A program made the position numbers and the translations under genes. A stretch of 41,334 nucleotides of DNA from an uncultured delta proteobacterium (GTDB lineage Bacteria > Desulfobacterota > WTBG01 > CAIYCZ01 > CAIRTM01), in assembly GCA_903911225.1 (NCBI GenBank), contig CAIWCT010000331.1, forward strand, positions 1 through 41,334, in the 5' to 3' direction. Position 1 is the first letter of the stretch. The number at the start of each line of letters is the position of its first letter. This document shows positions 19,534 to 28,412 of this stretch, piece after piece. Below the pieces are notes generated by a model. The model ran no database searches, was not told where the DNA came from, and saw only the letters and a list, made by a program, of their open reading frames with translations.

Positions 19534-20828
19534 ACCGCAGGGTTGTTGTTACCGGGCTCGGGGTTATTTCTTCCCTTGGAAATACCGTCAAGGAAAACTG
19601 GAAAAACCTTACTGAAGGCATAAGCGGCATTAGTCCCCTAGCGCTGCTCCCCAGCCCATCCTTCCCTGTAAAGACTGCCGGTGGAATTAAGCATTTTAAG
19701 CCTGCAGATCATGGAATACAGCCTAAATCCCTCAAAGTAATGAATACCACCATTCAGTATGCAATTGCCGCAAGCAATTTTGCTGTTGAAGATGCAAACA
19801 TTTCCCGGAACGAGTATGCGGATCGAGAGATCGGCTTATCCTTTGGCGTTAACGGTATCCAGTATGCAGCCGAAGAGGGCTTTCTTGCCTTGTATGAGGC
19901 TATTAATAAAGATTTAAGAAATTATATGTCCGGCGACAACATGACGGCGGGTGCTCCCATAAAAATAAATGACCCTGGCCTTGCCGTGCACCCTCTCTGG
20001 CCCTTGTCCGTGCTTGCAAACATGAGCCTCTGTCATATAGCAATACATCATAACTTTCAGGGGCCCAATCTGGCTTTCAGCTCTATTGATGCAGCAGGAA
20101 GCCAGGCAATCGGCGAGGCGTATAGGTCAATACTTCAGGGAATGGGCGATATCTATGTTGCCGGCGGTGGATATGCGCTGAACACCATTGATATTCTCTC
20201 TTTGTCATCAATGGATATGCTTTCAAAAAAGCAGGAAGCAGTACGACCTTTTGACCGCCTGCGTGATGGCTGTGTTCCGGGGGAAGGCGCTGCCGTGCTT
20301 ATCATTGAGGAAATGTCTCATGCTCTCAAGCGTGGCGCCCCCATTTATGCTGAAATAGCAGGATACGGCTCTTTTTTTAATGGGCTTTCTGATGCTTGTG
20401 ATAATGGCAACAGCTCTACCGACTGTCAGGCAATGCAAGAATGTATGAGCAGGGCGCTGAGCGATGCATCACTTGATCCTGCTTCTATAGATTACATCAA
20501 TGCAGACGGCAAGGGCACAGTTCAAAGCGATAGGCTGGAAGCTCAGGCGCTTCATCATATGTTTGGAAGAGAAGTTCCTGTCAGCACCAGTAAGCCGTTA
20601 ACCGGACATATGCTTGCTGCAAACGGCGCTTTTCAGGCTCTCTCAACGGTTTTATCAATAAAGCATGGCATCATTCCTCCTACGATAAACTGTTTGGATC
20701 AGGATCCTCAGTGCGACATTGCCGTGGTCAAAAATGCTTTGAAGAAACAAATAAAGTATGCTATCTCAAACACCTTCGGTTTTTCAGGGGAACATACATC
20801 CCTGGTATTTAAACACTATAACCAGTAA
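19530..20828 (+). CDS. Ketosynthase-like protein lacking catalytic Cys and first His (KS2, CLF-like)
   Basis: A 432-residue FabF-fold protein in which the active-site Cys is Asp187 (FSSIDAAGSQAIG) and the first catalytic His is Asp326 (INADGKGT). The second His is kept at 360 (TSKPLTGHML). In type II PKS systems such a partner is the KS-beta or chain-length factor, which pairs with an active KS and limits chain length; there the Cys is usually Gln. The 4-base overlap with KS1 fits an obligate KS-alpha/KS-beta pair. The rest of the fold is kept (GEGAAVLIIE, FGFSGEHTS), so it is not a decayed gene. Confidence 0.88.
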   Translation: MNRRVVVTGLGVISSLGNTVKENWKNLTEGISGISPLALLPSPSFPVKTAGGIKHFKPADHGIQPKSLKVMNTTIQYAIAASNFAVEDANISRNEYADREIGLSFGVNGIQYAAEEGFLALYEAINKDLRNYMSGDNMTAGAPIKINDPGLAVHPLWPLSVLANMSLCHIAIHHNFQGPNLAFSSIDAAGSQAIGEAYRSILQGMGDIYVAGGGYALNTIDILSLSSMDMLSKKQEAVRPFDRLRDGCVPGEGAAVLIIEEMSHALKRGAPIYAEIAGYGSFFNGLSDACDNGNSSTDCQAMQECMSRALSDASLDPASIDYINADGKGTVQSDRLEAQALHHMFGREVPVSTSKPLTGHMLAANGAFQALSTVLSIKHGIIPPTINCLDQDPQCDIAVVKNALKKQIKYAISNTFGFSGEHTSLVFKHYNQ

Positions 20829-20844
20829 TAAAAAAGTATAGGCT

Positions 20845-22140
20845 ATGGGAAAAAGAGCAGTTATTACAGGAATGGGTGTTGTCTCCCCCATTGGTATAGG
20901 CAGGGAGGAAAACTGGCAAAGTCTTATCCGGGGCACGTCAGGTATTGAGCGGTTTTCCCGGTTGAATCCTGAGCATCTGCCCGTTCATATCGGCGCGGAG
21001 GTTAAAAATTTCGACCCCAAGAAGTTTATCACGGAACGTAAAATCATAAGGCTTACCTTTAGAAATGTGCACCTTGCTCTTGCTGCAGCCAAGCTTGCTT
21101 TTGAAGATTCAGGACTTGAGGTCGGCAAAGTTTCTCCCGAGCGGTTTGGCGCAATTATCGGCTCTGGAGGAGGCGGGTATGATGACGGGCCCGGCTTTGA
21201 AGACCTGAATGATCCTATCCTCAAATCATGGAATGAGGAGACGCAGGACTTTGATTCCGCCAAATTCGGCCAGGTAGGCGTGCCCTCTGCCTATCCGCTG
21301 TTTCTGCTCAAGGCCCTTCCTAATAATGCGTTTTATTATATCTCTCTTCTTTATAATATTCAGGGCGAAAATGATAATATCGTTACCTCGTTTACCGGCG
21401 GGTCTCAGGCCATCGGGGATGCTTTTCGGGCAATACGGCGGGGGCTGGCAGATGTAATTATCGCCGGAGGCTATGATTCCCTCATTACCCCGAACACGAT
21501 TTTCAGCCTCGACTCATTTAATCTGCTTTCAAAAAATGAGGATCCCGGGAAGGCCTGCCGGCCGTTTGATAAGCTCAGGGATGGTATGGTGGCAGGCGAA
21601 GGAGCGGGCTTTTTCATTGTGGAAGATCTTGAGCATGCTGAAAAGCGGGGGGCGCGAATATATGCAGAAATTGCCGGATACGGAAATGCATCAAGCGCTT
21701 ACCATCTTTATAAGCCGGAGCCTGAAGGCAGCGGCATTATTAATGCCACCGCCAGGGCATTGCAGGATGCACAGATGGGGGCTGAACACATCGACTGGGT
21801 ATGTTCGGACGGCATTGCAACAAAGGACGGCGACAGAGCGGAAGCCAATGCTTTGAAATCGATTTTTAGAGAAAAAATTTCTTCTCTACCGGTGAGTGCT
21901 ACAAAATCAATGACCGGCCATATGGGCTCAGGCTCAGGGGGCGCTGAATCCGTATATGCCGTAATGGCGATGAACAACAGTATTATCCCTCCAACCATAA
22001 ATTATGATAGCCCTGATGCTGACTGCCCTCTGGATATTGTTGCCCCTGGGCCGCGCGAGCAAAAAATTGATGTTGCTCTTACTATTAACCAGGGGCTTGG
22101 CGGACAGAGTACAGCTTTAATATTCAAAAAATTCGAGTAA
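20845..22140 (+). CDS. Ketosynthase-like protein lacking catalytic Cys and first His (KS3, CLF-like)
   Basis: A 431-residue FabF-fold protein. The active-site Cys position is Phe183 (TSFTGGSQAIG), the first His is Asp322 (CSDGIATKDGD), and the second His is kept at 359 (KSMTGHMG). It therefore carries the same pattern of loss as KS2 but with a different residue at the Cys. Glycine-rich segments (GSGGGGYDDGPG and GSGSGG) are specific to it. It starts 16 bases after KS2. Two successive non-catalytic subunits next to one catalytic KS suggest either two alternative KS/CLF pairs or a larger assembly with KS4 or KS5. Confidence 0.88.
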   Translation: MGKRAVITGMGVVSPIGIGREENWQSLIRGTSGIERFSRLNPEHLPVHIGAEVKNFDPKKFITERKIIRLTFRNVHLALAAAKLAFEDSGLEVGKVSPERFGAIIGSGGGGYDDGPGFEDLNDPILKSWNEETQDFDSAKFGQVGVPSAYPLFLLKALPNNAFYYISLLYNIQGENDNIVTSFTGGSQAIGDAFRAIRRGLADVIIAGGYDSLITPNTIFSLDSFNLLSKNEDPGKACRPFDKLRDGMVAGEGAGFFIVEDLEHAEKRGARIYAEIAGYGNASSAYHLYKPEPEGSGIINATARALQDAQMGAEHIDWVCSDGIATKDGDRAEANALKSIFREKISSLPVSATKSMTGHMGSGSGGAESVYAVMAMNNSIIPPTINYDSPDADCPLDIVAPGPREQKIDVALTINQGLGGQSTALIFKKFE

Positions 22141-22186
22141 TGGCTCCTGATTTGATTCATGACACGCACTATGGTTTTTAAATGCT

Positions 22187-23287
22187 ATGGCAGCAGATAC
22201 GATACATAAGTTTGGCTTTATTGTTCACTGCAGAAGCACAAAGGAGCTTCGGCTTGCCCTTGGTTTCTACAAGCAGAACCCGGCTGCTCTGCTGCCGGAA
22301 AAAGCCCTAAAGCAGTATTGCCTTAATAAGGGATTTATCAAGGACATATTTACCTTTGATAAAGTTATCTCAGATAAAGGGGTTGTCTGCCAGGGTAAGG
22401 CTTTTTGCATTTTTCTGACGCCGGACCAGTTTCTTGAGCACCAGACCTACTCTACAGAGCTCGTGGTAAAGGCCTCAAAGATGGCTGAAGCATGGGGCGC
22501 TGAAATGATCGGACTTGGAGCTATCTGTGCGGTGGTTGGCGCCCGGGGCGTGGAAGTGGCGGATAACTGCACATCGGCAGTAACGACGGGAAACTCCCTT
22601 ACCGTCTATGCCTCAGTTATTCAATTTGAAAAGATTATGCAGCGCCTTGCGGTTGATCCTCTTAAACATAAAATAGTTATCATCGGATTTCCCGGCAGTA
22701 TCGGCCTTGCTCTCACAAAGATTTTGTACCAGAAAGGCCACAAGCTTGTTCTGGTCAGCCGGCAGAAGACGGCCTTTTTAAAGAAATTTCTTGAAAGCCT
22801 CAGTGCCGGCAGCGGAGAGATTGAAGTTACCCAGGATGTTGAAAGCGCCATACAAAAGGGCCGGATCATATTAACGGCCACCTCATCAGGACAGATCATT
22901 GATCAGGATATGCTGCTGCCGGGCTCGGTTGTTTTTGATATTGCCCAGCCCAAGGATGTTATATACCGCCGGGACGCCAGAAAGGATGTTCTTATTGTTG
23001 ATGCGGGATTGATATCGCTTCCCCGCTCAACAAAAAAGCGCTATCGGTATTCAGGCCTTGGGCCAAACGACATTCCTTCCTGCCTTGGCGAAACCATGAC
23101 GCTTACTCTTGAAAAGCGATGGGAGCGATTTTCCATAGGCCGGGAGCTTGATCTTGATAAGGTCCAGGAGATCGGCAGGCTCAGCGAAGGGCACGGCTTT
23201 GTTTTTGATGATTTCCGCACTTTTCAGAAGCCCATTTCAACTGAGAATTTTGAAGCAACAAAAAAGGCTATTCATAAAGCAGTTTAA
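22187..23287 (+). CDS. Acyl-ACP reductase-like protein (AAR family)
   Basis: A 366-residue protein resembling the long-chain acyl-ACP reductase of cyanobacteria, which makes fatty aldehydes with NADPH. Seen in order: the N-terminal domain; GLGAICAVVGARG near 109-121 followed by VTTGNSLTVYA at 132-142, both AAR landmarks; a Rossmann loop GFPGSIG at 167-173; and a cysteine at 299 (NDIPSCLGETM) at the place of the catalytic Cys. The C-terminus ends EIGRLSEGHGF, as in the family. No aldehyde-deformylating oxygenase is nearby, so an aldehyde or alcohol is the likely end. It lies 46 bases after KS3 and is the best candidate for product release. Confidence 0.78.
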   Translation: MAADTIHKFGFIVHCRSTKELRLALGFYKQNPAALLPEKALKQYCLNKGFIKDIFTFDKVISDKGVVCQGKAFCIFLTPDQFLEHQTYSTELVVKASKMAEAWGAEMIGLGAICAVVGARGVEVADNCTSAVTTGNSLTVYASVIQFEKIMQRLAVDPLKHKIVIIGFPGSIGLALTKILYQKGHKLVLVSRQKTAFLKKFLESLSAGSGEIEVTQDVESAIQKGRIILTATSSGQIIDQDMLLPGSVVFDIAQPKDVIYRRDARKDVLIVDAGLISLPRSTKKRYRYSGLGPNDIPSCLGETMTLTLEKRWERFSIGRELDLDKVQEIGRLSEGHGFVFDDFRTFQKPISTENFEATKKAIHKAV

Positions 23288-23304
23288 ATACAAGTGAGCA
23301 TGCC

Positions 23305-24048
23305 ATGAAGCTGAAAAATAAGATCGCCATAGTAACCGGCGCCTCACGGGGCATCGGCAGGTCAATAGCGCTGAACCTTGCTGCAGAAGGGGCAACAGTT
23401 GTGTGTAATTATGCTGCAAGCAGGCAAAAGGCTGAAGCCGTTGTGTTGGAGATTCAGGAAAAGGGCGGCACAGCCCTTGCCTGTCAGGGCGATGTGAAAA
23501 AATTTTCAGACATGGAAAAAATGGCTCAGGACATTATTGAAAAGTTCGACCGCATCGATATTCTGGTCAATAATGCCGGGGTCAACAGGGACCAGCTTAT
23601 CCTTCAGATGACAGAGGATGAGTGGAAGGATGTTCTGGAAACAAATCTTTACGGGACCTTTCACTGTACAAAAGCGGTTGCCCAGCAGATGATGTTTCAG
23701 AAAAGCGGCAGAATTATTAATATTTCATCGATTGCCGGCGAACGGGGCGGCAGGGGACAGTCTAACTATGCTGCATCAAAGGGAGCAGTGAATGCCTTCA
23801 CCCGCGCAGCAGCCGTTGAGCTGGCCCTAAAAAAAATTACGGTAAATGCTATCGCTCCGGGTGTTATTGAAACAGAAATGAGCCAGGAGGTTATGCGGCG
23901 GGCAAAAGAGCTTGTCATGGAGCACATTCCCCTTAAACGGCTGGGCACTGCCGATGAGGTGGCAAAGCTTGTGGTCTTTCTTGCATCTGATGATGCCGCC
24001 TACATTACCGGCCAGGTATTCAACGTCGATGGCGGCTTTAGAGGTTAG
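23305..24048 (+). CDS. 3-oxoacyl-ACP reductase, FabG-like
   Basis: A 247-residue short-chain dehydrogenase/reductase expected to reduce beta-ketoacyl-ACP with NADPH. The dinucleotide motif TGASRGIG is at 11-18, NNAG at about 89-92, the catalytic Ser in ISSIAGE, and YAASK supplies Tyr and Lys. The C-terminal IAPGVIETEM and ITGQVFNVDGGF are typical of FabG. It starts 17 bases after the acyl-ACP reductase gene. Presence in this cluster points to a dedicated ketoreductase; a housekeeping fabG is presumably elsewhere. Confidence 0.93.
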   Translation: MKLKNKIAIVTGASRGIGRSIALNLAAEGATVVCNYAASRQKAEAVVLEIQEKGGTALACQGDVKKFSDMEKMAQDIIEKFDRIDILVNNAGVNRDQLILQMTEDEWKDVLETNLYGTFHCTKAVAQQMMFQKSGRIINISSIAGERGGRGQSNYAASKGAVNAFTRAAAVELALKKITVNAIAPGVIETEMSQEVMRRAKELVMEHIPLKRLGTADEVAKLVVFLASDDAAYITGQVFNVDGGFRG

Positions 24049-24129
24049 AGGTTGATACGCCGCAGCTAAAGCGGTGTCGCAGTTTATAGATATACATAAA
24101 AGCAGTGAACCCCTGAAAGGAGCTTTGAG

Positions 24130-24528
24130 ATGGAAGAAAAGGAAATTTTTGAGAAGGTGAAAGAGGCAATCGTTGACGCTTTGGGCGTTGATGAGGAAGA
24201 GGTTACGGCCGACTCGGCTCTGTTTGACGATCTGGGGGCTGAGTCCCTTGACCTGCTTGACATTGTTTTTCGCCTTGAAAAGACCTTCGGCATCAAAATT
24301 CCCCGCGGCGCCGTGCAGTTGGGCATTCTAGCCGCTGAAGGCGTCAAGGAAGAAGATGTGCTGGTGGACGGCGCCGTCACCGAGCTGGGCGCTAAGCTGC
24401 TGCGCGAGTATATGTCAGAGGTGAAGCCCGAGAAGATTAAAGCAGGGTTCCGCCTTGACGACATCCCCTTGCTTTTTACTGTGCAGACTTTCGTGAAAAT
24501 GGTCAAGGTGCAGCTGGCCGCCAAGTAA
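24130..24528 (+). CDS. Acyl carrier protein with C-terminal extension
   Basis: A 132-residue ACP. The first 75 residues form the four-helix carrier domain, with the phosphopantetheine serine at 39 in DDLGAESLDLLD. A tail of about 50 residues (KLLREYMSEVKPEKI...LLFTVQTFVKMV) has no counterpart in standard FAS ACPs of about 78 residues. Part of it looks amphipathic and could dock onto the KS or dehydratase partners. An AAAGGAG site precedes the start. It is followed 25 bases later by a PPTase gene, as expected for a self-contained pathway. Confidence 0.92.
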   Translation: MEEKEIFEKVKEAIVDALGVDEEEVTADSALFDDLGAESLDLLDIVFRLEKTFGIKIPRGAVQLGILAAEGVKEEDVLVDGAVTELGAKLLREYMSEVKPEKIKAGFRLDDIPLLFTVQTFVKMVKVQLAAK

Positions 24529-24553
24529 GGGCGGCGGTACGGCCATCATAGCC

Positions 24554-24919
24554 ATGCGCGTAGGAACAGACATTACCGAGGTAGGGCGCATCCGTGAACT
24601 CATGGCACGGCATCCGGAGTTCAGGTCTGCGGTGTTTACCCCGCAGGAGATCGGCTACTGCGAGAGCAAGCGGCGCACCTTTGAACACTATGCCGCCCGC
24701 TTTGCTGCCAAAGAAAGCGTTATGAAGGCTATCGGAAAAGGGTGGCTGCAGGGCATACAGTGGACTGACATAGAAGTGAAAACGCTGTCTTCAGGGGAGC
24801 CGGCAATTGCAGCCCATGGAACACTTATACAAGCAATGGATGAAAAAAAAATTACATCTTTTTCTGTTTCCCTATCTCACTGTAAAGCATATGCGCTGGC
24901 AACCGTCGTTGCCATATAA
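24554..24919 (+). CDS. acpS: Holo-ACP synthase (AcpS-type phosphopantetheinyl transferase)
   Basis: A 121-residue enzyme that moves 4'-phosphopantetheine from CoA to the ACP serine. The family motifs are present: GTDITEVGRI at the N-terminus with the Mg-binding Asp, and RFAAKESVMKAIGKGW in the middle. The length is normal for AcpS trimers. It may serve the cluster's ACP only, or also be the housekeeping copy; no pdxJ or nnrE, its frequent chromosomal neighbours, is present here. No strong ribosome site precedes the ATG, so coupling to the ACP gene is possible. Confidence 0.92.
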   Translation: MRVGTDITEVGRIRELMARHPEFRSAVFTPQEIGYCESKRRTFEHYAARFAAKESVMKAIGKGWLQGIQWTDIEVKTLSSGEPAIAAHGTLIQAMDEKKITSFSVSLSHCKAYALATVVAI

Positions 24920-25000
24920 TCAAAGCACGGCGCTTTTCCACTGAGGAATGCTGATTAAAGTACGGCTAAATCGGAATTCCATGATTAAGAGAGCATGCTT

Positions 25001-25027
25001 CTGCTTTGTCCGAAAGCAGTAATTTTT
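25001..25027 (+). terminator. Weak terminator-like hairpin after acpS
   Basis: A 7-bp stem CTGCTTT-gtccg-AAAGCAG is followed by TAATTTTTA in the 139-base gap between acpS and the next gene. It could attenuate transcription between the first half and the second half of the cluster. The stem is short, so this is tentative. Confidence 0.35.
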
Positions 25028-25058
25028 ATATGCACCCCCAAAAAAGAATCAGAGTTTT

Positions 25059-25544
25059 ATGCGCTGTCTTCTCGTTGATAAAATTATTTCTTATGAAAAA
25101 GGGAAAAGGATCACGGGCATAAAAAATGTCACCATGAGTGAGAATTTTTTGCAGGATCATTTTCCGGGGTTTCCGGTTATGCCGGGCATGCTGCAGCTGG
25201 AGGCGATACTTCAGCTTGCATCATGGCTTATGTTCGTAACAACGGACTTTACCAGGAAGCTGAACCTTGTTTCAATAAAGTCCATTAAGTTCAAGGAGTT
25301 TATTGTCCCGGGGGATCAGATGTGCCTGGATCTTGACCTTGCCTCCTATGACGATAAGCAGGCCGTGTGCAATGCCAGTATTTCCGTGAAGGATAAGCTT
25401 AAAACCGAGATCAGGCAGATAAAGCTGTCATATGTGAATGTGGAAGATATTGAAGATCCCCTCACGGCAAAGGCGCATTTTAATTTTATTACCGGTAATA
25501 CCCCCCTCGGGTCCTATGGATATAGTAAAGGCGGGTTGCTGTAA
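25059..25544 (+). CDS. FabZ-like 3-hydroxyacyl-ACP dehydratase (hot-dog 1)
   Basis: A 161-residue single hot-dog protein. The FabZ active site is intact: His34 in [13 protein letters not shown] and Glu48 in LQLEAI on the central helix. It should convert 3-hydroxyacyl-ACP to trans-2-enoyl-ACP. It shares the N-terminal pattern MR-x4-D-I...GIKNV with the two other hot-dog genes of the cluster, so all three are paralogues. About 20 residues past the usual C-terminus end in GYSKGGLL. Its stop overlaps the KS4 start by one base (TAATG). Confidence 0.9.
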   Translation: MRCLLVDKIISYEKGKRITGIKNVTMSENFLQDHFPGFPVMPGMLQLEAILQLASWLMFVTTDFTRKLNLVSIKSIKFKEFIVPGDQMCLDLDLASYDDKQAVCNASISVKDKLKTEIRQIKLSYVNVEDIEDPLTAKAHFNFITGNTPLGSYGYSKGGLL

Positions 25545-26854
25545 TGGATGGATTGGAAAAAAAAGAAGTTGTTATTACCGGGATAGGGGTTGTTTCCCCC
25601 ATAGGCATTGGGAAAAAACAGTTCAGTGATGGCCTGTATGCAGGAAAATCAGGGATAGATTTTATTACGTTGTGTGATGCATCCCATTATCCAACCCGGT
25701 TTGCCGGAGAGGTTAAAGGATTTGAGCCTGAGAGACTTCTGTTCGGGACGGAGCTGGTACAGCGCACCGGAGAGCGCAGAATCCTTCTTGCGGGCGCTGC
25801 CGCACGTCTGGCAGTAGATGATGCCTGCTTGTCGCGAGAAGAGCTTTCGCGTGAGAGGTCAGCGGTCATTATGGGGTCCGGAGTGCATCCTGCAATTCCT
25901 GATTTCGGGAAGGTTATGGCGGCAGGCATTTATAGTAAAATGTTTGATGACCCGAACCCCGACGCTTCTAAATTTACTCAGAAAGCGGGGCCGGATTCTG
26001 AAAACAGATTTTATCCTGTCTTTAACCGGGTTAATGGCGGAGCCCATGCCATTGCCCGGGAGTATGCAATATCGGGTCTCTGCTATACCATAGTTTCAGC
26101 CTGTGCTGCTGCAACGCAGGCAATCGGCTATGGCTATAAAATTATTCAGCGGGGCGAGGCCGATATTGTTTTAAGCGGCGGATATGATTCCATGATCTCT
26201 GAGTTTGGAGTTTATGCATTTTGCCTCCTTGGCCTTATGAGCACCGCTAATGACGATCCGGCAAAGGCAATGAAGCCGTTTGATAAAAAGCGCGATGGCT
26301 TTGCCCTTGGTGAAGGCTCCGGGGTTTTGGTGCTTGAAGAAAAGGAGCATGCTGTCAAAAGGGGTGCAAAAATTTATGCAACCGTTGCGGGATATGGGTC
26401 ATCGGTTGATGCTCATAAAGTAACAGACCCCCACCCTGAAGGAAAAGGCGCAGTCATTTCCATGGAAAATGCCTTGCGCGATGCAGGCATGCAGCCTGAA
26501 GCTATCGAGTATATCAATGCCCATGGTACTGCAACGCCCAAAAATGACCGTATAGAAACAGCAGCCATTAAAGAAGTTTTCGGAAAAAATGCTTACAGCA
26601 TTCCGGTTTCAAGCACAAAGTCAATGATAGGGCATCTTATGGCGGCAGGCGGCGCTCTTGAACTTATTGCCTCAGTTCTGGGTATGGAGCACGGCTTTAT
26701 TCCTCCGACGATTAATTATGAAAATCCTGACCCTGCCTGTGATCTTGATTATGTGCCAAATAAAGCCCGGGATGTCAAAATACGCACAGCTCTTTCCAAC
26801 TCTTTTGGGCTGGGGGGGCAGAATGCTTCAATTATTGTGCGCAAAGACAGGTGA
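25544..26854 (+). CDS. Beta-ketoacyl-ACP synthase, FabF-like, catalytically complete (KS4)
   Basis: A 436-residue ketosynthase with the full triad: Cys187 in [12 protein letters not shown], His327 in [12 protein letters not shown] and His364 in [12 protein letters not shown]. The C-terminus carries [16 protein letters not shown] and FGLGGQNAS. The segment of about 50 residues before the Cys (130-180) is longer than in FabF and differs in sequence from the other four KS proteins, which may reflect distinct substrate pockets. It is translationally coupled to the dehydratase gene upstream, which suggests they act in the same elongation cycle. A MITE follows it. Confidence 0.93.
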   Translation: MDGLEKKEVVITGIGVVSPIGIGKKQFSDGLYAGKSGIDFITLCDASHYPTRFAGEVKGFEPERLLFGTELVQRTGERRILLAGAAARLAVDDACLSREELSRERSAVIMGSGVHPAIPDFGKVMAAGIYSKMFDDPNPDASKFTQKAGPDSENRFYPVFNRVNGGAHAIAREYAISGLCYTIVSACAAATQAIGYGYKIIQRGEADIVLSGGYDSMISEFGVYAFCLLGLMSTANDDPAKAMKPFDKKRDGFALGEGSGVLVLEEKEHAVKRGAKIYATVAGYGSSVDAHKVTDPHPEGKGAVISMENALRDAGMQPEAIEYINAHGTATPKNDRIETAAIKEVFGKNAYSIPVSSTKSMIGHLMAAGGALELIASVLGMEHGFIPPTINYENPDPACDLDYVPNKARDVKIRTALSNSFGLGGQNASIIVRKDR

Positions 26855-26863
26855 TTTTTTTGC

Positions 26864-27046
26864 TTTAGAGCATTTTTTTTATTGTAACCAGGCGCACAGG
26901 TGAGCTTTTGATTCGTTTGCCCGTGCTATATTCTCGCAAGAGAAACCGGCAATGATGGAATGATAATCGCTCGAACCGCACGGGCTGCCTTCACCAAAAG
27001 CTCACCTGTGCGTATATGGCTATACTATTTTGAAAAATGCTCTAAA
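26864..27046. mobile_element. MITE, family 2, copy 1 (183 bp, perfect terminal repeats)
   Basis: The element begins TTTAGAGCATTTTT and ends AAAAATGCTCTAAA, a perfect 14-bp inverted repeat. Inside, GCGCACAGGTGAGCTTTTG and CAAAAGCTCACCTGTGCG form a second, 18-bp inverted pair, and GCCCGTGC/GCACGGGC a third. There is no coding capacity. A second, diverged copy lies at about 38606-38784 in the same orientation. It fills most of the 262-base gap between KS4 and KS5. No clear target duplication could be confirmed. Confidence 0.88.
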
Positions 27047-27116
27047 TTGCACATTGATAAGAGCCCACAGTATTACAGAAAATTTGGGCGCCAGAGAATA
27101 AAAAAACAGGATTATT

Positions 27117-28412
27117 ATGGACAGAAGAGTTGTCATTACCGGAATGGGAGCAATTACGCCGCTCGGAAACACTTTGAAAACCACCTGGGATGGTATTGTG
27201 AATGGCCGCTCAGGGGTTGGCTATGTAACTATTTTTAATGCCTCAACCTTTCCGGTGAAAATAGCAGGTGAAGTAAAAAACTTCTCCCCTGATCTTTCAC
27301 AGCTGCCCGAGGACTTTCGGCTGGTTGCAGGACGCAGCGCCCTTTTATGCCTTGAAACATCAAAAATGGCTCTGGATGATTCAGGCCTTGCCCTGAGCAG
27401 TGAGGATGCTGCCAGGATCGGTATATCCCTTGGCGGGGATGAAGAATGCCAGCTCCTCAGCACGATGAATGAAATATATAATCCTCAGTATGTGTCCCGC
27501 GCATTTGCTGAAGGTGGCAATGCCCATTGCGAGCTTCTTAAGGTTTCTTCTCCGGAGGCAAAAATTTGGGCGCTAAGAAAAAAGACATCCACGGGGGCCA
27601 TGCTTGTATCCCTCAAATATAATATTCGCGGCCCTGTGGCAGTATCACATACCTCCTGCTCCTCAAGCGGGCATGCCCTTGGGAGGGCAAAGCGCCTTAT
27701 AGAGAATAATGACTGCGACATTGTATTATCGGGCGGGCACTGCTCCATGATTTCAGAGTTCTCGGTTGCAGGCTTCCATCTTCTGGGCACACTCTCTACG
27801 CAGAATGAGAATCCGCAGCGGGCCAGCCGCCCCTTTGATCTGAATAGAGACGGGTTTGTCATTGGCGAAGGCGCGGGTATTCTGGTTCTTGAAGAATTGA
27901 ACCATGCAAAAAAACGGGGAGCCCATATTTATGCCGAGCTTTCCGGGTTTGGCTCTTCATCCAATGCGTATCGCCTCACCGATACCCCTCCTGACGGCAC
28001 AGGAGGAGATATTTCAATGCAGCGTGCTCTTAAAGATGCTCGCACGGATCTTTCGCGCGTTGACTATATTAATGCTCACGGGACAGCCACCTTGCTCAAT
28101 GACCGCAGCGAAACCCTTTCTATTAAAAAAGTTTTTGCTGACAGGGCATATACCATACCCATCAGCTCCAGCAAGTCAATGATCGGGCATCTTGTATGCT
28201 GCTCATCTGCGGTTGAGCTTGTCATAACAGCTATGTCAGTACAGGAGAATATTGTTCCCCCGACAATTAATTTGGAAACCCGGGATCCCCTGTGCGACCT
28301 TGACTATGTGCCCAATACTGCCCGCGAGCAGCAGGTTAACGTTGCGCTTTCAAACTCCTTTGCTTTTGGAGGACAGAACGCAACACTGGTGGTGGAAAAA
28401 TTTAAAGCATAA
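27117..28412 (+). CDS. Beta-ketoacyl-ACP synthase, FabF-like, catalytically complete (KS5)
   Basis: A 431-residue ketosynthase with Cys181 in HTSCSSSGHALG, His321 in [12 protein letters not shown] and His358 in KSMIGHLVCC. It resembles KS1 most closely (shared GNTL-x3-W, IFxASTFPVKI and SEFSVAGFHLL/YRL segments), pointing to duplication within the cluster. The C-terminus reads [11 protein letters not shown] and FAFGGQNAT. It is separated from KS4 by a MITE and from the next gene by a 359-base gap with a REP-like repeat, so it may be transcribed less tightly with its neighbours. The ATG is preceded only by a weak purine-rich stretch. Confidence 0.93.
   Translation: MDRRVVITGMGAITPLGNTLKTTWDGIVNGRSGVGYVTIFNASTFPVKIAGEVKNFSPDLSQLPEDFRLVAGRSALLCLETSKMALDDSGLALSSEDAARIGISLGGDEECQLLSTMNEIYNPQYVSRAFAEGGNAHCELLKVSSPEAKIWALRKKTSTGAMLVSLKYNIRGPVAVSHTSCSSSGHALGRAKRLIENNDCDIVLSGGHCSMISEFSVAGFHLLGTLSTQNENPQRASRPFDLNRDGFVIGEGAGILVLEELNHAKKRGAHIYAELSGFGSSSNAYRLTDTPPDGTGGDISMQRALKDARTDLSRVDYINAHGTATLLNDRSETLSIKKVFADRAYTIPISSSKSMIGHLVCCSSAVELVITAMSVQENIVPPTINLETRDPLCDLDYVPNTAREQQVNVALSNSFAFGGQNATLVVEKFKA

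Noticed and set aside
19530-22140. KS2 and KS3 as pseudogenes
   Set aside because: Full-length frames, kept fold motifs and the same two catalytic positions altered argue for functional CLF-like subunits, not decay.
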